Source: Companilactobacillus mishanensis
GTDB lineage: Bacteria > Bacillota > Bacilli > Lactobacillales > Lactobacillaceae
NCBI RefSeq assembly: GCF_003946505.1
Contig: NZ_RHON01000003.1
Span: forward strand, 1 to 64,000
DNA: 64,000 nucleotides
Direction: 5' to 3'
Shown: one piece after another, positions 43,788-53,091 of the stretch
Layout: each line of letters opens with the position of its first letter
How positions within the stretch are numbered: the stretch's first letter is position 1
Position numbers and translations under genes: made by a program
The notes under the pieces: model-generated
Told to the model about the DNA's origin: nothing
Database searches by the model: none
What the model saw: only the letters and a program-made list of their open reading frames with translations

Positions 43788-44916
43788 ATCTAATCAAGCG
43801 TCCGATATTCTCACATACTTGTTGTAAATTTTTATCTGTATCAGCTATTGCTGTATTCAAATCTTCAACTCCAGGTACACAGCTGAATATTGCATCTATG
43901 CCGGTTGGATACAATTCTGAGATTTTATCACCGACACTACCTGCGATTCCGATAACTTTTATTTTTGGATCAACTGACTTGGTTGCTTGTGCAACTCCAA
44001 ATGGTGTCTTTCCAAATTTTGTTTGAAAGTCTATCTGACCTTCTCCGGTAAATACATAGTCGGCACCTTTTAGTTTTTCTTTCAATTCGGTATATTCAAC
44101 TACTATTTCGACTCCGGAATGAATCGTTGCATTGGTGAATGCTAAGAGTCCTGCACCTAAACCACCTGCCGCACCGGCTCCCTCTATCTTTGCTACATCC
44201 CTACCGAGGTCTCGTTTGATAACTTCAGAATAATGAGTCAAAGCTCGATCCAGTACTTTTATCATGTGCTCATCGGCACCTTTTTGTTTTCCAAAAACAT
44301 ATGAGGCTCCAAAAACACCGGTAAGTGGACTGGTAACATCTGATGCAATAACGATTTTTGTTTCAGCTAACTCTGGCAACATTTTGCTAGTATCGATGCG
44401 ATCTAAATTGATCAAATCTTCTCCACCATACAATAATTGCTGTTGGTCTTTATCTAAAAGTTGTGCTCCCAATGCTTGAGCCATTCCTGCTCCACCATCA
44501 TTGGTTGCTGAGCCACCTAAGCCAATTATTATTGTTCTGGCACCGTGAGCAATAGCTGCTTTGATAAGCTCTCCTGTGCCATAAGTAGTCGTAATATAAG
44601 GATTCGCTGTGGTTTTGTTGATGTATTGAATCCCACTTGCTTCCGCCATTTCAATCACGGCAACTTTTCCATCATCTATCAATCCATAATGAGCCTGCGT
44701 TTCCTTACCTAATGGATCAGTAACTGTTTCCGTCAGAATCTGTCCTTTCTTGGCATCGACCAACGATTGAACTGTACCTTCCCCACCGTCAGCCATCGGT
44801 ACTTGAACATATTCTGCCTCTGGTAAAACTTTTTCCAATCCTTTTTGCATAGACTCAGCAACTTGTTTTGCCGTTAACGAATTTTTATATGAATCGGGTG
44901 CCAATACAATTTTCAT
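43786..44916 (-). CDS. glxK: Glycerate kinase
   Basis: 376-residue type I glycerate kinase (GarK/GlxK family) that phosphorylates D-glycerate, feeding it into lower glycolysis. Signatures are KIVLAPDSYKNSLTA at the start, PMADGGEGT near residue 42, GLGGSATNDGGAGMAQALG near 132, GAAGGLGAGLLAF near 250 and FTGEGQIDFQT near 289. It is a monocistronic gene. No glycerate importer is adjacent. Whether the product is 2- or 3-phosphoglycerate cannot be seen. Confidence 0.93.
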   Translation of the reverse strand: MKIVLAPDSYKNSLTAKQVAESMQKGLEKVLPEAEYVQVPMADGGEGTVQSLVDAKKGQILTETVTDPLGKETQAHYGLIDDGKVAVIEMAEASGIQYINKTTANPYITTTYGTGELIKAAIAHGARTIIIGLGGSATNDGGAGMAQALGAQLLDKDQQQLLYGGEDLINLDRIDTSKMLPELAETKIVIASDVTSPLTGVFGASYVFGKQKGADEHMIKVLDRALTHYSEVIKRDLGRDVAKIEGAGAAGGLGAGLLAFTNATIHSGVEIVVEYTELKEKLKGADYVFTGEGQIDFQTKFGKTPFGVAQATKSVDPKIKVIGIAGSVGDKISELYPTGIDAIFSCVPGVEDLNTAIADTDKNLQQVCENIGRLIR

Positions 44917-45028
44917 AATGAGTTACTCCTAAAATTATAATTCGTACCCTCATATTCTCACTTTTTATGGGAAAAAGTAACTGACAGCCTTATTGGATAA
45001 TGATATCTTAATGGCAGGAGATGATCAT

Positions 45029-45874
45029 TTGAAACAAATTACATTTCATAATCAAAAAACTGCACCAATCGGCATGGGAACTTGGCGTGTTGGTGAAGGT
45101 AATGCTGAAACTACTAAACAAGAAATCGAATCTATTCATTACGGCTTGAATCATGGCATCAATGTGATCGACACTGCTGAGATGTATGGTGAAGGTTTAG
45201 CCGAAACTCTTGTTGGCAAGGCTACTCAGAGCTTTGACCGGTCTGATTTCCAAATTATTTCAAAATTTTATCCTTATCACGCTACTCCCAAATTGATCAA
45301 AGCTAGTCTTGAAAAAAGTTTAAACAGGCTTCAAACTGACTATCTGGATCTATACCTTCTACATTGGCGCGGTAATACTCCTTTAGCTGAGACAGTTTCC
45401 GGATTGGAAGATGTCAAAAAAGCCGGATATATCAAAGATTGGGGTGTTTCCAACTTTGATTTATCCGACCTAAATGAATTAGCTTCAGTTCCAGATGGTC
45501 TAAATTGTGTCGTCAACGAAAATCTCTATAACTTAACTAGCCGTGGTGTTGAATACTCCATCCTGCCCTGGCAAAAGAAACACAACGTGGATTTCGTTGG
45601 CTACTCACCTTTTGGCTCAGATAAAAACGAATTTCTTAAATTAAAGCCTGAGATCAAAGATATTGCAGCGCAAAAACACGTGACTGTTTTCCAACTTCTA
45701 CTCGCCTGGGCGATACGCAATAACGATGTCTTAAGTATCCCTAAAACTAGTTCTTTATCTCATTTTGAAGATAATTTAAAAGCTCTTGAAATCGAATTTA
45801 CTCCAGATGAATTGGATCTGTTGGATAGCTATTATCCAAAACCAACTCATGAAACTCCACTTGATGTTATCTAA
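45029..45874 (+). CDS. Aldo/keto reductase
   Basis: 281-residue NADPH-dependent reductase with a TIM-barrel fold. The catalytic set is visible as DTAEMYGEGLAE (Asp and Tyr near residues 43-48), KFYPYH (Lys) and YLLHWRG (His). The cofactor end IPKTSSLSHFEDNLKAL is typical. I favour a TTG start at 45029 because GGAG lies 8 nt upstream and MKQITFHNQKTAPIG matches family starts; longer versions from upstream ATGs lack a site. Substrate unknown. Confidence 0.9.
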   Translation: MKQITFHNQKTAPIGMGTWRVGEGNAETTKQEIESIHYGLNHGINVIDTAEMYGEGLAETLVGKATQSFDRSDFQIISKFYPYHATPKLIKASLEKSLNRLQTDYLDLYLLHWRGNTPLAETVSGLEDVKKAGYIKDWGVSNFDLSDLNELASVPDGLNCVVNENLYNLTSRGVEYSILPWQKKHNVDFVGYSPFGSDKNEFLKLKPEIKDIAAQKHVTVFQLLLAWAIRNNDVLSIPKTSSLSHFEDNLKALEIEFTPDELDLLDSYYPKPTHETPLDVI

Positions 45875-45876
45875 GC

Positions 45877-45909
45877 AAAAATGCCTAACCTGACGGTTAG
45901 ACATTTTTT
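45877..45909. terminator. Terminator, probably bidirectional
   Basis: CTAACC-TGAC-GGTTAG core extended by ATG/CAT, flanked by A and T runs. It serves the aldo/keto reductase gene (+) and the anchored protein gene (-). Confidence 0.8.
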
Positions 45910-46426
45910 ATTTTGTATATTCAGCAACTTTCATATTAACTGGCTTAAGGCTAATAGTTAAATCATATTTTGATTCAACTTTTCCAGAAATATTGCCATT
46001 ATCTTTTACCTTTAAATCAGTAAATTTTGCTTTGGGAGATTTGATAGTCAACGTTGATTTAGAAGCAGTATAAACTGTTTTTGACTTTACACTCATATCA
46101 ACAGAATCACTGAAATCTTTTTTATTCTTAAGTCCATTTTTCATGTCGGATTTCTTTACTGATGCAAGAACTGCATGCTTTGTCTTTTTATCACCGAAAT
46201 AAAGATATCCTTTAGATTCTTTATCACCAAATTTTCTTGAAAACTTGTAAACTTTGCCTGGAACAACTTTACTAACATTATGCTTGTCACGATAAATTTG
46301 TGCAGCTCTTTCGTCAGCCTTTTTTACATTTTGTTTATGAACAGTTGTACCAATTACAGCTGCAACAATAACTACTATTAGAACAATTACGCCAGCAATT
46401 ATTCCTGTTTGCTTTTTATTTTTCAA
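45908..46426 (-). CDS. Membrane-anchored extracytoplasmic protein of unknown function (172 aa)
   Basis: One N-terminal hydrophobic helix (residues 8-30) after a basic start, then a soluble Lys-rich beta domain (residues 55-172), so probably an uncleaved anchor with the domain outside. The start is TTG at 46426 with GGGGAAA upstream; no nearby ATG fits. Last gene of a block with two lipoprotein genes on the same strand. No family recognised. Confidence 0.65.
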   Translation of the reverse strand: MKNKKQTGIIAGVIVLIVVIVAAVIGTTVHKQNVKKADERAAQIYRDKHNVSKVVPGKVYKFSRKFGDKESKGYLYFGDKKTKHAVLASVKKSDMKNGLKNKKDFSDSVDMSVKSKTVYTASKSTLTIKSPKAKFTDLKVKDNGNISGKVESKYDLTISLKPVNMKVAEYTK

Positions 46427-46449
46427 AATATTTCCCCACTATCTAATTA

Positions 46450-47478
46450 TTAAAATCCTGTTCCAGCAAATGTATCGACAACTTCGTCATATTGATTAGA
46501 TGAAGTATCGATTTCCCATTTATCCCCATGTCGCTTGAGTACTAGATCGACATCGGAATTTTTTATCTTAGCTGGTTTTTCTGAACTAAAGATGTCTGTA
46601 ACTCGGTCAATAACTGTTTTGTTATCAACATTTTCGACCGAATCATATTTATCATCATAAGTGTCATAAACATCTGACAAACTCAAAGTATATCCAGAGA
46701 TGTTTACTACTGCAGTATTACCAGTCAAATATTTCAATGTTGGCTTGATCCTAGTTTTCTTTGCATTGGCAGTCTGATATGCCTTAACTAAGGTGTCATC
46801 CTCTTCATCAGAGAACTCATTGTTGAAGAAGCCGCGCTTTGAAATATTGGATGCTAGTTCTTTATTAAAAGTAGCAGATTCCTTGATAACATTGTTTTCG
46901 ACAATATCATCGTAATCATCAGGCTGATCTCCGAAGAATACTCCTTGGATATAGGCCTTTGCAGCTTTCAACGAGCTATCAGATCTATCAATAACTACTT
47001 TTGTATTCAATCCTTGCGAAATTTTTACATCGTCAGAATTGTCATTATCGAGTGTTCCTTTGAATGTAACAGTGTACTTGGGACCTTGCTTAGCCTTGAA
47101 AAATACATATCCAGTTTGGCTTTCACCATTCGAAAGTTGTCCCATGTCAATAGCATTGATACTGCCATCAGCATCTCCAAAAAATGGGGTGTCGATACCA
47201 GACTTGACGTTTCCTTGACTGTCTTTTAAACCAAAATCAGTTTGAGAATATTCAAGATCATCTTTGGCATTGTTGGTAACTTTTACTTTTACAGCAATTA
47301 AATTTTCCTTGTCATTACCATCATCAGCAACCATAACTTGGGCACTTTTGACTTTTAAAGTAACATTTTTAGAACTAGATTGATTTGTTGTATTGGTTCC
47401 TTCTTTGGAGCATCCGGAAATAAACAGTACAATTCCGAAAATCGCCAGAAGAAGTATTTCAACTCGCTTTTGTTTCAT
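46450..47478 (-). CDS. Lipoprotein, DUF5105-like (342 aa)
   Basis: Signal peptide with lipobox FISGC (Cys23). An N-terminal immunoglobulin-like beta domain (residues about 40-150, VKVKVTNNAKDDLEYSQTDF and GESQTGYVFFKAK) resembles the telokin-like DUF4352/DUF5105 domains of Gram-positive lipoproteins. A helical C-terminal domain (about 165-342) follows. It is a tandem paralogue of the next gene (residues GYVFF and the general layout are shared). Function unknown; cell-envelope sensing is a guess. GGGGAAAATAA precedes the ATG. Confidence 0.75.
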   Translation of the reverse strand: MKQKRVEILLLAIFGIVLFISGCSKEGTNTTNQSSSKNVTLKVKSAQVMVADDGNDKENLIAVKVKVTNNAKDDLEYSQTDFGLKDSQGNVKSGIDTPFFGDADGSINAIDMGQLSNGESQTGYVFFKAKQGPKYTVTFKGTLDNDNSDDVKISQGLNTKVVIDRSDSSLKAAKAYIQGVFFGDQPDDYDDIVENNVIKESATFNKELASNISKRGFFNNEFSDEEDDTLVKAYQTANAKKTRIKPTLKYLTGNTAVVNISGYTLSLSDVYDTYDDKYDSVENVDNKTVIDRVTDIFSSEKPAKIKNSDVDLVLKRHGDKWEIDTSSNQYDEVVDTFAGTGF

Positions 47479-47494
47479 TTATTTTCCCCAGACT

Positions 47495-48517
47495 CTATAA
47501 GATATCTCCATTAAAGATGTTGCCAACCAACTCGTAATCGTTCCCTTTGTTGACGATTCTCCACTTACTTCCATCTTTCTTCATGATTAAATCAGCTTCC
47601 ATGAAAGATTTAGTGCTTTGTTTATCCATCAAATCTGTATATTGATCCAAGAGAGTTCCCAAATTAATGTCACCCTCATCTGAATACTTATCATGGTATT
47701 TTTCGAAAACAGAATCAGCTTTGACTGTTTTACCAGAAATTTGTAAAACGGCAGTTTTACCATTCATCGCAACTAGGTCTGTTTTGATATCTGATTTCTT
47801 TTTGTTTACAGATTTGTAGATTCTCATAACATCGGCAGATTCTTTATCACTCAGATCCATTGAATATCCACCGATATTTAAAAATTGTTCTGCTGCATGA
47901 TTATCATATGTGGTACGATCTTTTTTCAAATCGTTGGCAACGTATTTCTTATAATTTGAAGTGTTATTGTCAAAGAACACAGCCTGAACATATGCGTCAC
48001 CGGCTTTTTGAGCCTTCGTTGATTCATCTTTGATACCAGCAGTATTTATTTGCTGTTCAACCGTTACGTCCTTTGTAGAGTTCTTATCTCCGAGAACTGG
48101 TTTGAATACTAAATCATACTTAGCACCTGGCTTGGCATCGAAGAATACATATCCAGTTTTGCTTTCCCCTTTGGACATATTACCTACATCGATGTCTTTA
48201 ATATTCTCTTTGGCATGATAACTAAAATCAACGATTGCAGTAGATTTTGAATTACCAGCACTATCTTTCAACTTGAAATCACTGGCACCAAAAATCAATT
48301 TTTTGTCTGCTTCATTTTTAACTTTGACTTTAAAAGCTAGAACTTTTTTGCCCTTTTTAGCAGTCAAATCATCTCTGACCATGACTTGTTTTCTGAGTAT
48401 CTTTACACTTACTCCATCATTTGAGCCAGATCCTTTATTACTAGACGAGCATCCAGAAACAAAAACAACTAAAACTAGCGCAAGCATAGCAAATATACTT
48501 AATCCCTTACGTTTCAT
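47495..48517 (-). CDS. Lipoprotein, DUF5105-like (340 aa), paralogue of the neighbour
   Basis: Signal peptide with lipobox VFVSGC (Cys23). The same two-domain layout as the 342-aa neighbour is seen: beta domain residues about 35-150 (LAFKVKVKNEADKKLIFG, GESKTGYVFFDAKPG) and a C-terminal helical domain. The two genes are 16 bp apart with the same GGGGAAA-type ribosome sites, so tandem duplication followed by divergence is likely. Function unknown. Confidence 0.75.
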   Translation of the reverse strand: MKRKGLSIFAMLALVLVVFVSGCSSSNKGSGSNDGVSVKILRKQVMVRDDLTAKKGKKVLAFKVKVKNEADKKLIFGASDFKLKDSAGNSKSTAIVDFSYHAKENIKDIDVGNMSKGESKTGYVFFDAKPGAKYDLVFKPVLGDKNSTKDVTVEQQINTAGIKDESTKAQKAGDAYVQAVFFDNNTSNYKKYVANDLKKDRTTYDNHAAEQFLNIGGYSMDLSDKESADVMRIYKSVNKKKSDIKTDLVAMNGKTAVLQISGKTVKADSVFEKYHDKYSDEGDINLGTLLDQYTDLMDKQSTKSFMEADLIMKKDGSKWRIVNKGNDYELVGNIFNGDIL

Positions 48518-48642
48518 AATTTCCCCCGAATTATTGATTTATTCACACTACAAATATTTTACATAAATAAATTAATACGACAATATATTAGTTAAACTTT
48601 ACCTAAAATATCGAAAATAAATACTTAAATTTTTGAGTAAAC

Positions 48643-48674
48643 AAAAAAGGCGTCATATATAATGGCGTCTTTTT
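48643..48674. terminator. Hairpin with T run downstream of the 184-aa gene
   Basis: AAAAGGCGTCAT / ATGGCGTCTTTT. As plus-strand RNA all 12 pairs form using two G-U pairs, while as minus-strand RNA two A-C mismatches arise. It is best placed to end the minus-strand gene but is better folded on the plus strand. Confidence 0.55.
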
Positions 48675-49227
48675 ATGATGCTGAAGTTTTACCCTTTGTA
48701 TTTTGATTTGAAAGTTTACCGTATTGCCTTAACGTATAACCTTTGGCATTTTCAACTGATCTATCATCAAAATATTTGTCACTTATTACCCGTTCTTTGA
48801 ATACCTTGCCATTTTTGTTTTTCTTGATACCGACAGCTAGAAAATTATACCGTTGCTTGCCACTTTCTTTATAGCCAACGACTTGCTTGATCATGTATAC
48901 ATTACGGCCCTTGTACCTGAATACTTCACTATTATTTTGATTATCTCTGACCACATACAGAATATTACTTGTTTTTAACTTATTGAAAATAACTTTATCA
49001 CCAGAAAGATCATACTTTAGTGCTGCTAATGATGCTGTATATAAAATATCCTCATCGACATTCTTTGTTTTCCCACAATAAGTCATGATGTTATCTGGGT
49101 TTGGTCGCACCATATATGACGAAACAGCAAAGAATGCTCCTCCGCCAAGTATCACTACTCCCATTACAACACCAACAACCCAAGAAATAATGCGGTTGTT
49201 AAGGTGTTCTGCTTTAAAATCCTTCAT
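48673..49227 (-). CDS. Membrane-anchored protein of unknown function (184 aa)
   Basis: Basic N-terminus, one hydrophobic helix (residues about 15-37, WVVGVVMGVVILGGGAFF), and an extracytoplasmic domain with strand-rich segments such as SNILYVVRDNQNNSEVFRY. I start at the ATG at 49227 behind AGGGGGA, leaving out 13 upstream codons that lack a site. It follows the 154-aa lipoprotein gene, probably in one transcript. No family recognised. Confidence 0.65.
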   Translation of the reverse strand: MKDFKAEHLNNRIISWVVGVVMGVVILGGGAFFAVSSYMVRPNPDNIMTYCGKTKNVDEDILYTASLAALKYDLSGDKVIFNKLKTSNILYVVRDNQNNSEVFRYKGRNVYMIKQVVGYKESGKQRYNFLAVGIKKNKNGKVFKERVISDKYFDDRSVENAKGYTLRQYGKLSNQNTKGKTSAS

Positions 49228-49288
49228 ATAAATCCCCCTGAAATCTTCTATTAAATAAGATAACAAATAAATTTATATTCTCAAAGAA

Positions 49289-49753
49289 TTATTTTCCCCA
49301 GCCATCGGGATTGGTAACAGTAGCAACCGATGCTTGAGCAAAGGTGTATTTCAGCACATTATTTTTGTCGACAATATCGCCATTCTTCTTCACGACATAG
49401 GGTTCACTGACACTCGCCTGGCCAATATACACATAATATTTACTGCCTTTTTTGGCACCTGTATAGGCTTCATTATTTTCAGTACTCATACCTACAACGT
49501 TTGATACTAAACTTTTAGCTTCTGACAAACTTTTTATCTTGATCTTACTTTCTTTGTTTTTCTTTTTATGAAGTGAACCTTTATCTGCTAGTTTTATTTC
49601 CTTAACTTTTTCATCATCATGATTATCATCCACTTTGGTCGACATTGACCAAGCTGGATCCTGTTTTTCTAACGACTGACTACCACAACCAGCCAACACA
49701 AAAAATGTTGCAACTGAACCTGCAACCACACCTGCCTTAAATATTTTATTCAT
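49289..49753 (-). CDS. Small lipoprotein of unknown function (154 aa)
   Basis: Signal peptide with lipobox FFVLAGC (Cys22). The mature part starts with a charged Asp/Lys/His-rich region (about residues 30-75) and ends in a small beta domain (KKGSKYYVYIGQASVSEPYVV). The ATG at 49753 is preceded by GGATCAGGG. It is the first gene of the pair with the 184-aa anchored protein. No family recognised. Confidence 0.7.
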   Translation of the reverse strand: MNKIFKAGVVAGSVATFFVLAGCGSQSLEKQDPAWSMSTKVDDNHDDEKVKEIKLADKGSLHKKKNKESKIKIKSLSEAKSLVSNVVGMSTENNEAYTGAKKGSKYYVYIGQASVSEPYVVKKNGDIVDKNNVLKYTFAQASVATVTNPDGWGK

Positions 49754-49882
49754 CCCTGATCCCCACAATTTGTTATGTAAAAATCATAGCATGAGGTTTA
49801 ATCTGACAGTATTTTTACTCAATATGTTCATAAATTATTGAAACGTTGATTAGTGACCAATTAAAAACTTTTTAAATATTAT

Positions 49883-49950
49883 TTGAATTATAAGTTCAAA
49901 AGTGTAATATAGAACCCAATACTTATACAGATGTTCACAAATAGTGAACA
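49883..49950 (+). promoter_or_regulatory. Promoter and operator of the first amino acid permease gene
   Basis: TTGAAT at 49883-49888 and TAATAT at 49905-49910 (16-bp spacer) form a likely promoter. A perfect 19-bp dyad TGTTCAC-AAATA-GTGAACA at 49932-49950 lies downstream of the predicted start, a typical repressor position. A near copy of the dyad precedes the paralogous permease (59503-59521). Confidence 0.6.
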
Positions 49951-49972
49951 CGTTTTGAGGGGAACGTTTTTT

Positions 49973-51385
49973 ATGGCTAAAGAAACACTACGTAGAAGTT
50001 TATCTTCTAGACAAATGCAGATGATCGCACTCGGGGGAACTATTGGTGTCGGTCTATTTATGGGTTCAGCTTCAACAATCAAATGGACAGGTCCTTCAGT
50101 TTTACTTGCTTATGGACTTGCGGGACTTATTTTGTACATGGTTATGCGTGCCTTGGGTGAGATGTTATATGTCGATCCATCTACTGGCTCCTTTGCCAAA
50201 TATGGACGAGAATATATTCATCCGGTAGTTGGGTATTTGACTGCTTGGAGCAATGTTTTCCAATATCTAGTCGTTGGTATCAGTGAGGTTATTGCCGTTG
50301 GTACTTACCTACACTTCTGGTGGCCAAATATGCCAGAATGGATCGCCGGCGTTGTTGTCGTCGTTACACTCTGTATTGCCAATCTAACTTCAGTTAAAGC
50401 ATATGGTGAATTGGAATTCTGGTTTGCTTTGATCAAAGTTGTCACAATCATTATGATGATCATTTTCGGTCTATTAGTAATTATCTTCGGTGTCGGTAAT
50501 CATGGACACCCAATTGGTATCAGCAACCTTTGGACTAACGGAGGTTTCTTCACAGGTGGTATCAAAGGATTCATATTCGCGTTATCGATCGTCGTCGCTT
50601 CCTATCAAGGAATCGAAGTTATCGGTATCACAGCCGGTGAAGCTGAAGATCCACAAAAGAATATTGTTAGAGCCATCCGTTCAATTGTTGGTAGAATCTT
50701 GATTTTCTATATTGGAGCAATCTTTGTTATCGTTTCAATCTATCCTTGGAACAAGCTAGGAACAATGGGTTCACCTTTCGTTGAAACATTTGCCAAAGTT
50801 GGTATCACAGCAGCTGCCATGATCATCAACTTCGTTATGTTGACAGCCGCAATGTCAGGATGTAACTCCGGAATCTTCAGTTCCAGCCGTATGTTGTACA
50901 CATTAGGATTGGAACACCATTTACCAAAATCATTCGTTAAACTTTCAAAACATGGCGTTCCCGTGGTTCCAGTTTTGACAATATCTATCGGTATTTTGTT
51001 AGGATTAATATTAAATTATTCATTGCCAGTACTCCTACATACATCAAGTAACGTTTTCGTTATCGTGTATAGTTCCAGTGTTTTACCAGGAATGGTACCT
51101 TGGTTTGTCATTTTATTCAGTGAATTGAAGTTTAGAAAAATCAATAAAGATAAAATGGCAGATCATCCCTTCAAAATGCCTTGGTTCCCAATTAGTAACT
51201 ACTTATCAATCATTGCATTGTTTATAATTCTTATTTTCATGTTCTTGAATCCCGAAACAACAATCTCATTGATGGTCGGAGTCGTCTTCTTGATCGTTAT
51301 GACAATAATTTACTTTGCTAAGAATCATCCAACTAAAAAAGTCGATGATGAAGATAATGATGTTGTTGGTGAGTTAGAAGAATAA
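49973..51385 (+). CDS. APC-family amino acid permease (470 aa)
   Basis: Twelve-helix amino acid:H+ symporter of the amino acid transporter (AAT) group. The start SLSSRQMQMIALGGTIGVGL contains the helix 1 substrate-binding GTIGVGLF break, and the helix 8-10 region has GCNSGIFSSSRMLY. It is highly similar throughout to the permease at 59553. The ATG at 49973 is preceded by GAGGGGA. It lies among genes for sulfur amino acid metabolism some kb away, so uptake of Met or related amino acids is possible but not proven. Confidence 0.92.
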   Translation: MAKETLRRSLSSRQMQMIALGGTIGVGLFMGSASTIKWTGPSVLLAYGLAGLILYMVMRALGEMLYVDPSTGSFAKYGREYIHPVVGYLTAWSNVFQYLVVGISEVIAVGTYLHFWWPNMPEWIAGVVVVVTLCIANLTSVKAYGELEFWFALIKVVTIIMMIIFGLLVIIFGVGNHGHPIGISNLWTNGGFFTGGIKGFIFALSIVVASYQGIEVIGITAGEAEDPQKNIVRAIRSIVGRILIFYIGAIFVIVSIYPWNKLGTMGSPFVETFAKVGITAAAMIINFVMLTAAMSGCNSGIFSSSRMLYTLGLEHHLPKSFVKLSKHGVPVVPVLTISIGILLGLILNYSLPVLLHTSSNVFVIVYSSSVLPGMVPWFVILFSELKFRKINKDKMADHPFKMPWFPISNYLSIIALFIILIFMFLNPETTISLMVGVVFLIVMTIIYFAKNHPTKKVDDEDNDVVGELEE

Positions 51386-51452
51386 TCTCGTAATTTAACT
51401 GCTTATTACAGGTTTTGGTGGTACTCTTAACGCATACAAGAGGAGATGCCAT

Positions 51453-51632
51453 ATGAAAACTACTCGTCAAAAGAACAAATTGTTTATTGAAATACCATCT
51501 AAGTTTGATGTTAAAGAAGGTATTGAATACATTGCTTCCAAAACATATGATGGCAGTTTAATCTTTATTCCAAAATCTGAGAACATTTTTAAAAGTGATA
51601 AAGAAAAATATAAAGATTTAAGACCATACTAA
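51453..51632 (+). CDS. Orphan AbrB/MazE-like (PemI-type) antitoxin, 59 aa
   Basis: Short reading frame with a strong AGGAGA site. The product begins MKTTRQKNKLFIEIP and continues SKFDVKEGIEYIASKTYDGSLIFIPK, the swapped-hairpin AbrB/MazE pattern of PemI-like antitoxins in lactobacilli. The C-terminal arm is short and charged. No toxin gene follows; a strong terminator does. It may be an orphan antitoxin or a small regulator. It follows the permease gene by 67 bp and might be in its transcript. Confidence 0.7.
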   Translation: MKTTRQKNKLFIEIPSKFDVKEGIEYIASKTYDGSLIFIPKSENIFKSDKEKYKDLRPY

Positions 51633-51636
51633 ACTC

Positions 51637-51679
51637 AAAAAAGATTAACAAACAAAATTGTTTGTTAATCTTTTTTTGC
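51637..51679 (+). terminator. Strong Rho-independent terminator
   Basis: Perfect 15-bp stem AAGATTAACAAACAA / TTGTTTGTTAATCTT with a two-base loop and a T run. It ends the permease and antitoxin genes. Confidence 0.9.
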
Positions 51680-51725
51680 GCCTAGTGTCAAATCCATAAA
51701 TTGAAAATAATCGATCTGTCTCTAA

Positions 51726-52097
51726 CTAAAATGTTCGAACTTCATCCTTCAACAAATTATTCAAAACCAAACTGATTGAATAATCATCCAAAACTATTTC
51801 ACCCTGCTCACTTTTTTCAAAATTAGCTTCAAACGACAATTTCTTATCATTATTAACATATCCGGGAATTGCGTAAACTTCATGTGGCTTCTTGAATGTT
51901 TTCGGATAATTCAATTGAATCGAAGTAATATTGTTATCTATATCTTGAGAAATAAGTTTCTCTTTGATTGCCGGCTCATTTCCTTTTGCAAATTTAACCA
52001 TAGCTTTAAATTTCCGATAATCCTTGTCAGTATATTTCTGTTGGATCCTACCAAGAATTATACAAACTACGACAAAGACAATATAAAATTTTGTCAT
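51726..52097 (-). CDS. Exported or anchored protein of unknown function (123 aa)
   Basis: A hydrophobic N-terminal helix (residues 4-16, FYIVFVVVCIILG) without a lipobox, then a Lys-rich soluble domain. Similar in style to the other small anchored proteins of 45.9-49.8 kb. The ATG has GGGGAAAGC upstream. No family recognised. Confidence 0.6.
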   Translation of the reverse strand: MTKFYIVFVVVCIILGRIQQKYTDKDYRKFKAMVKFAKGNEPAIKEKLISQDIDNNITSIQLNYPKTFKKPHEVYAIPGYVNNDKKLSFEANFEKSEQGEIVLDDYSISLVLNNLLKDEVRTF

Positions 52098-52234
52098 TAT
52101 GCTTTCCCCACATTTTGAAGATTTAACGCAAAACTATTTACCGTTTTTTACTTATAAATTTAGATTTATGTTGAATATAAAATAAATCATATAATATAAT
52201 AATTTTTATGTCACGAGGGGAGACAATAATATAT

Positions 52235-53074
52235 ATGTCAGATTCAACGTTTAATACATATTCAGAGCTCGCAAAAGGCTTTGGAAAAAAGGATCACGCC
52301 TATACTGAAAAGTTTGGCTTTATTAACAAAATGATGAAATTTCAACCATCACGTGAGGAAAATCATGCATTCTCACTACACCTGGCCAAATTTTATTCAG
52401 TTTTAACTATCGTACAAATGGTTCTTGGACTCATTTCATTTTTTACTTATATATCATTTAGGGAAGGTCTTGAACTTCCACTAATGGATTTTTTGACTGC
52501 CAACTATGGCATGTCCACATACATTTTGCTAGTCATTAGTATCGCATTAATGTATCTTTCAAAATCAAAAGACAGCCTTTTAATGGCCGTGATTGGATGG
52601 ATACTCATGCTATTCCCAATTACAGTTCTCTTGTTCGAAAGTTTTAACAATGCGATGACGTCGTACCTTATCTTGAGTTCTCTAGTCGCCATGGAAATGG
52701 TGTTTTGGGTCAATGCTATGTTCGCGTTCTTTACTGCCCTGACACATTCAGATTCAACCAGACTTCCATTTCTAATTGCAGAAGCCGTTATTGCGTTATT
52801 ATTCATTACACCACTAATACTCGTTTCTACACTGGCTTCATTGATACTCGTGTTTTTTATTATTATTTACTTGATTATAACTATACTTTTCACTGCTTAT
52901 AACAACCAACTTTTGAAACTTGATTATTTAGAAAAACATCAAAGCGATAACAAAAAATCCGAATGGGGACTCGTATTTCAATCGTTATCTAATTCATATG
53001 TTAATATCATCAACTTTTTTGTAGATATAGTTTTGATCGTTATCAAACCAAGAAATAATCAAGGGAAAGAATAA
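52235..53074 (+). CDS. Polytopic membrane protein of unknown function (279 aa)
   Basis: A soluble start of about 50 residues, then six hydrophobic helices (residues about 60-230), then a short cytoplasmic tail and a final hydrophobic segment near 255-275. I start at the ATG at 52235, which has GAGGGGAG upstream, not the one 9 codons earlier that lacks a site. It lies 17 bp before the DUF975 gene, and both are likely one operon. No family recognised. Confidence 0.7.
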   Translation: MSDSTFNTYSELAKGFGKKDHAYTEKFGFINKMMKFQPSREENHAFSLHLAKFYSVLTIVQMVLGLISFFTYISFREGLELPLMDFLTANYGMSTYILLVISIALMYLSKSKDSLLMAVIGWILMLFPITVLLFESFNNAMTSYLILSSLVAMEMVFWVNAMFAFFTALTHSDSTRLPFLIAEAVIALLFITPLILVSTLASLILVFFIIIYLIITILFTAYNNQLLKLDYLEKHQSDNKKSEWGLVFQSLSNSYVNIINFFVDIVLIVIKPRNNQGKE

Positions 53075-53091
53075 GGGGAAATTTTATCAAT

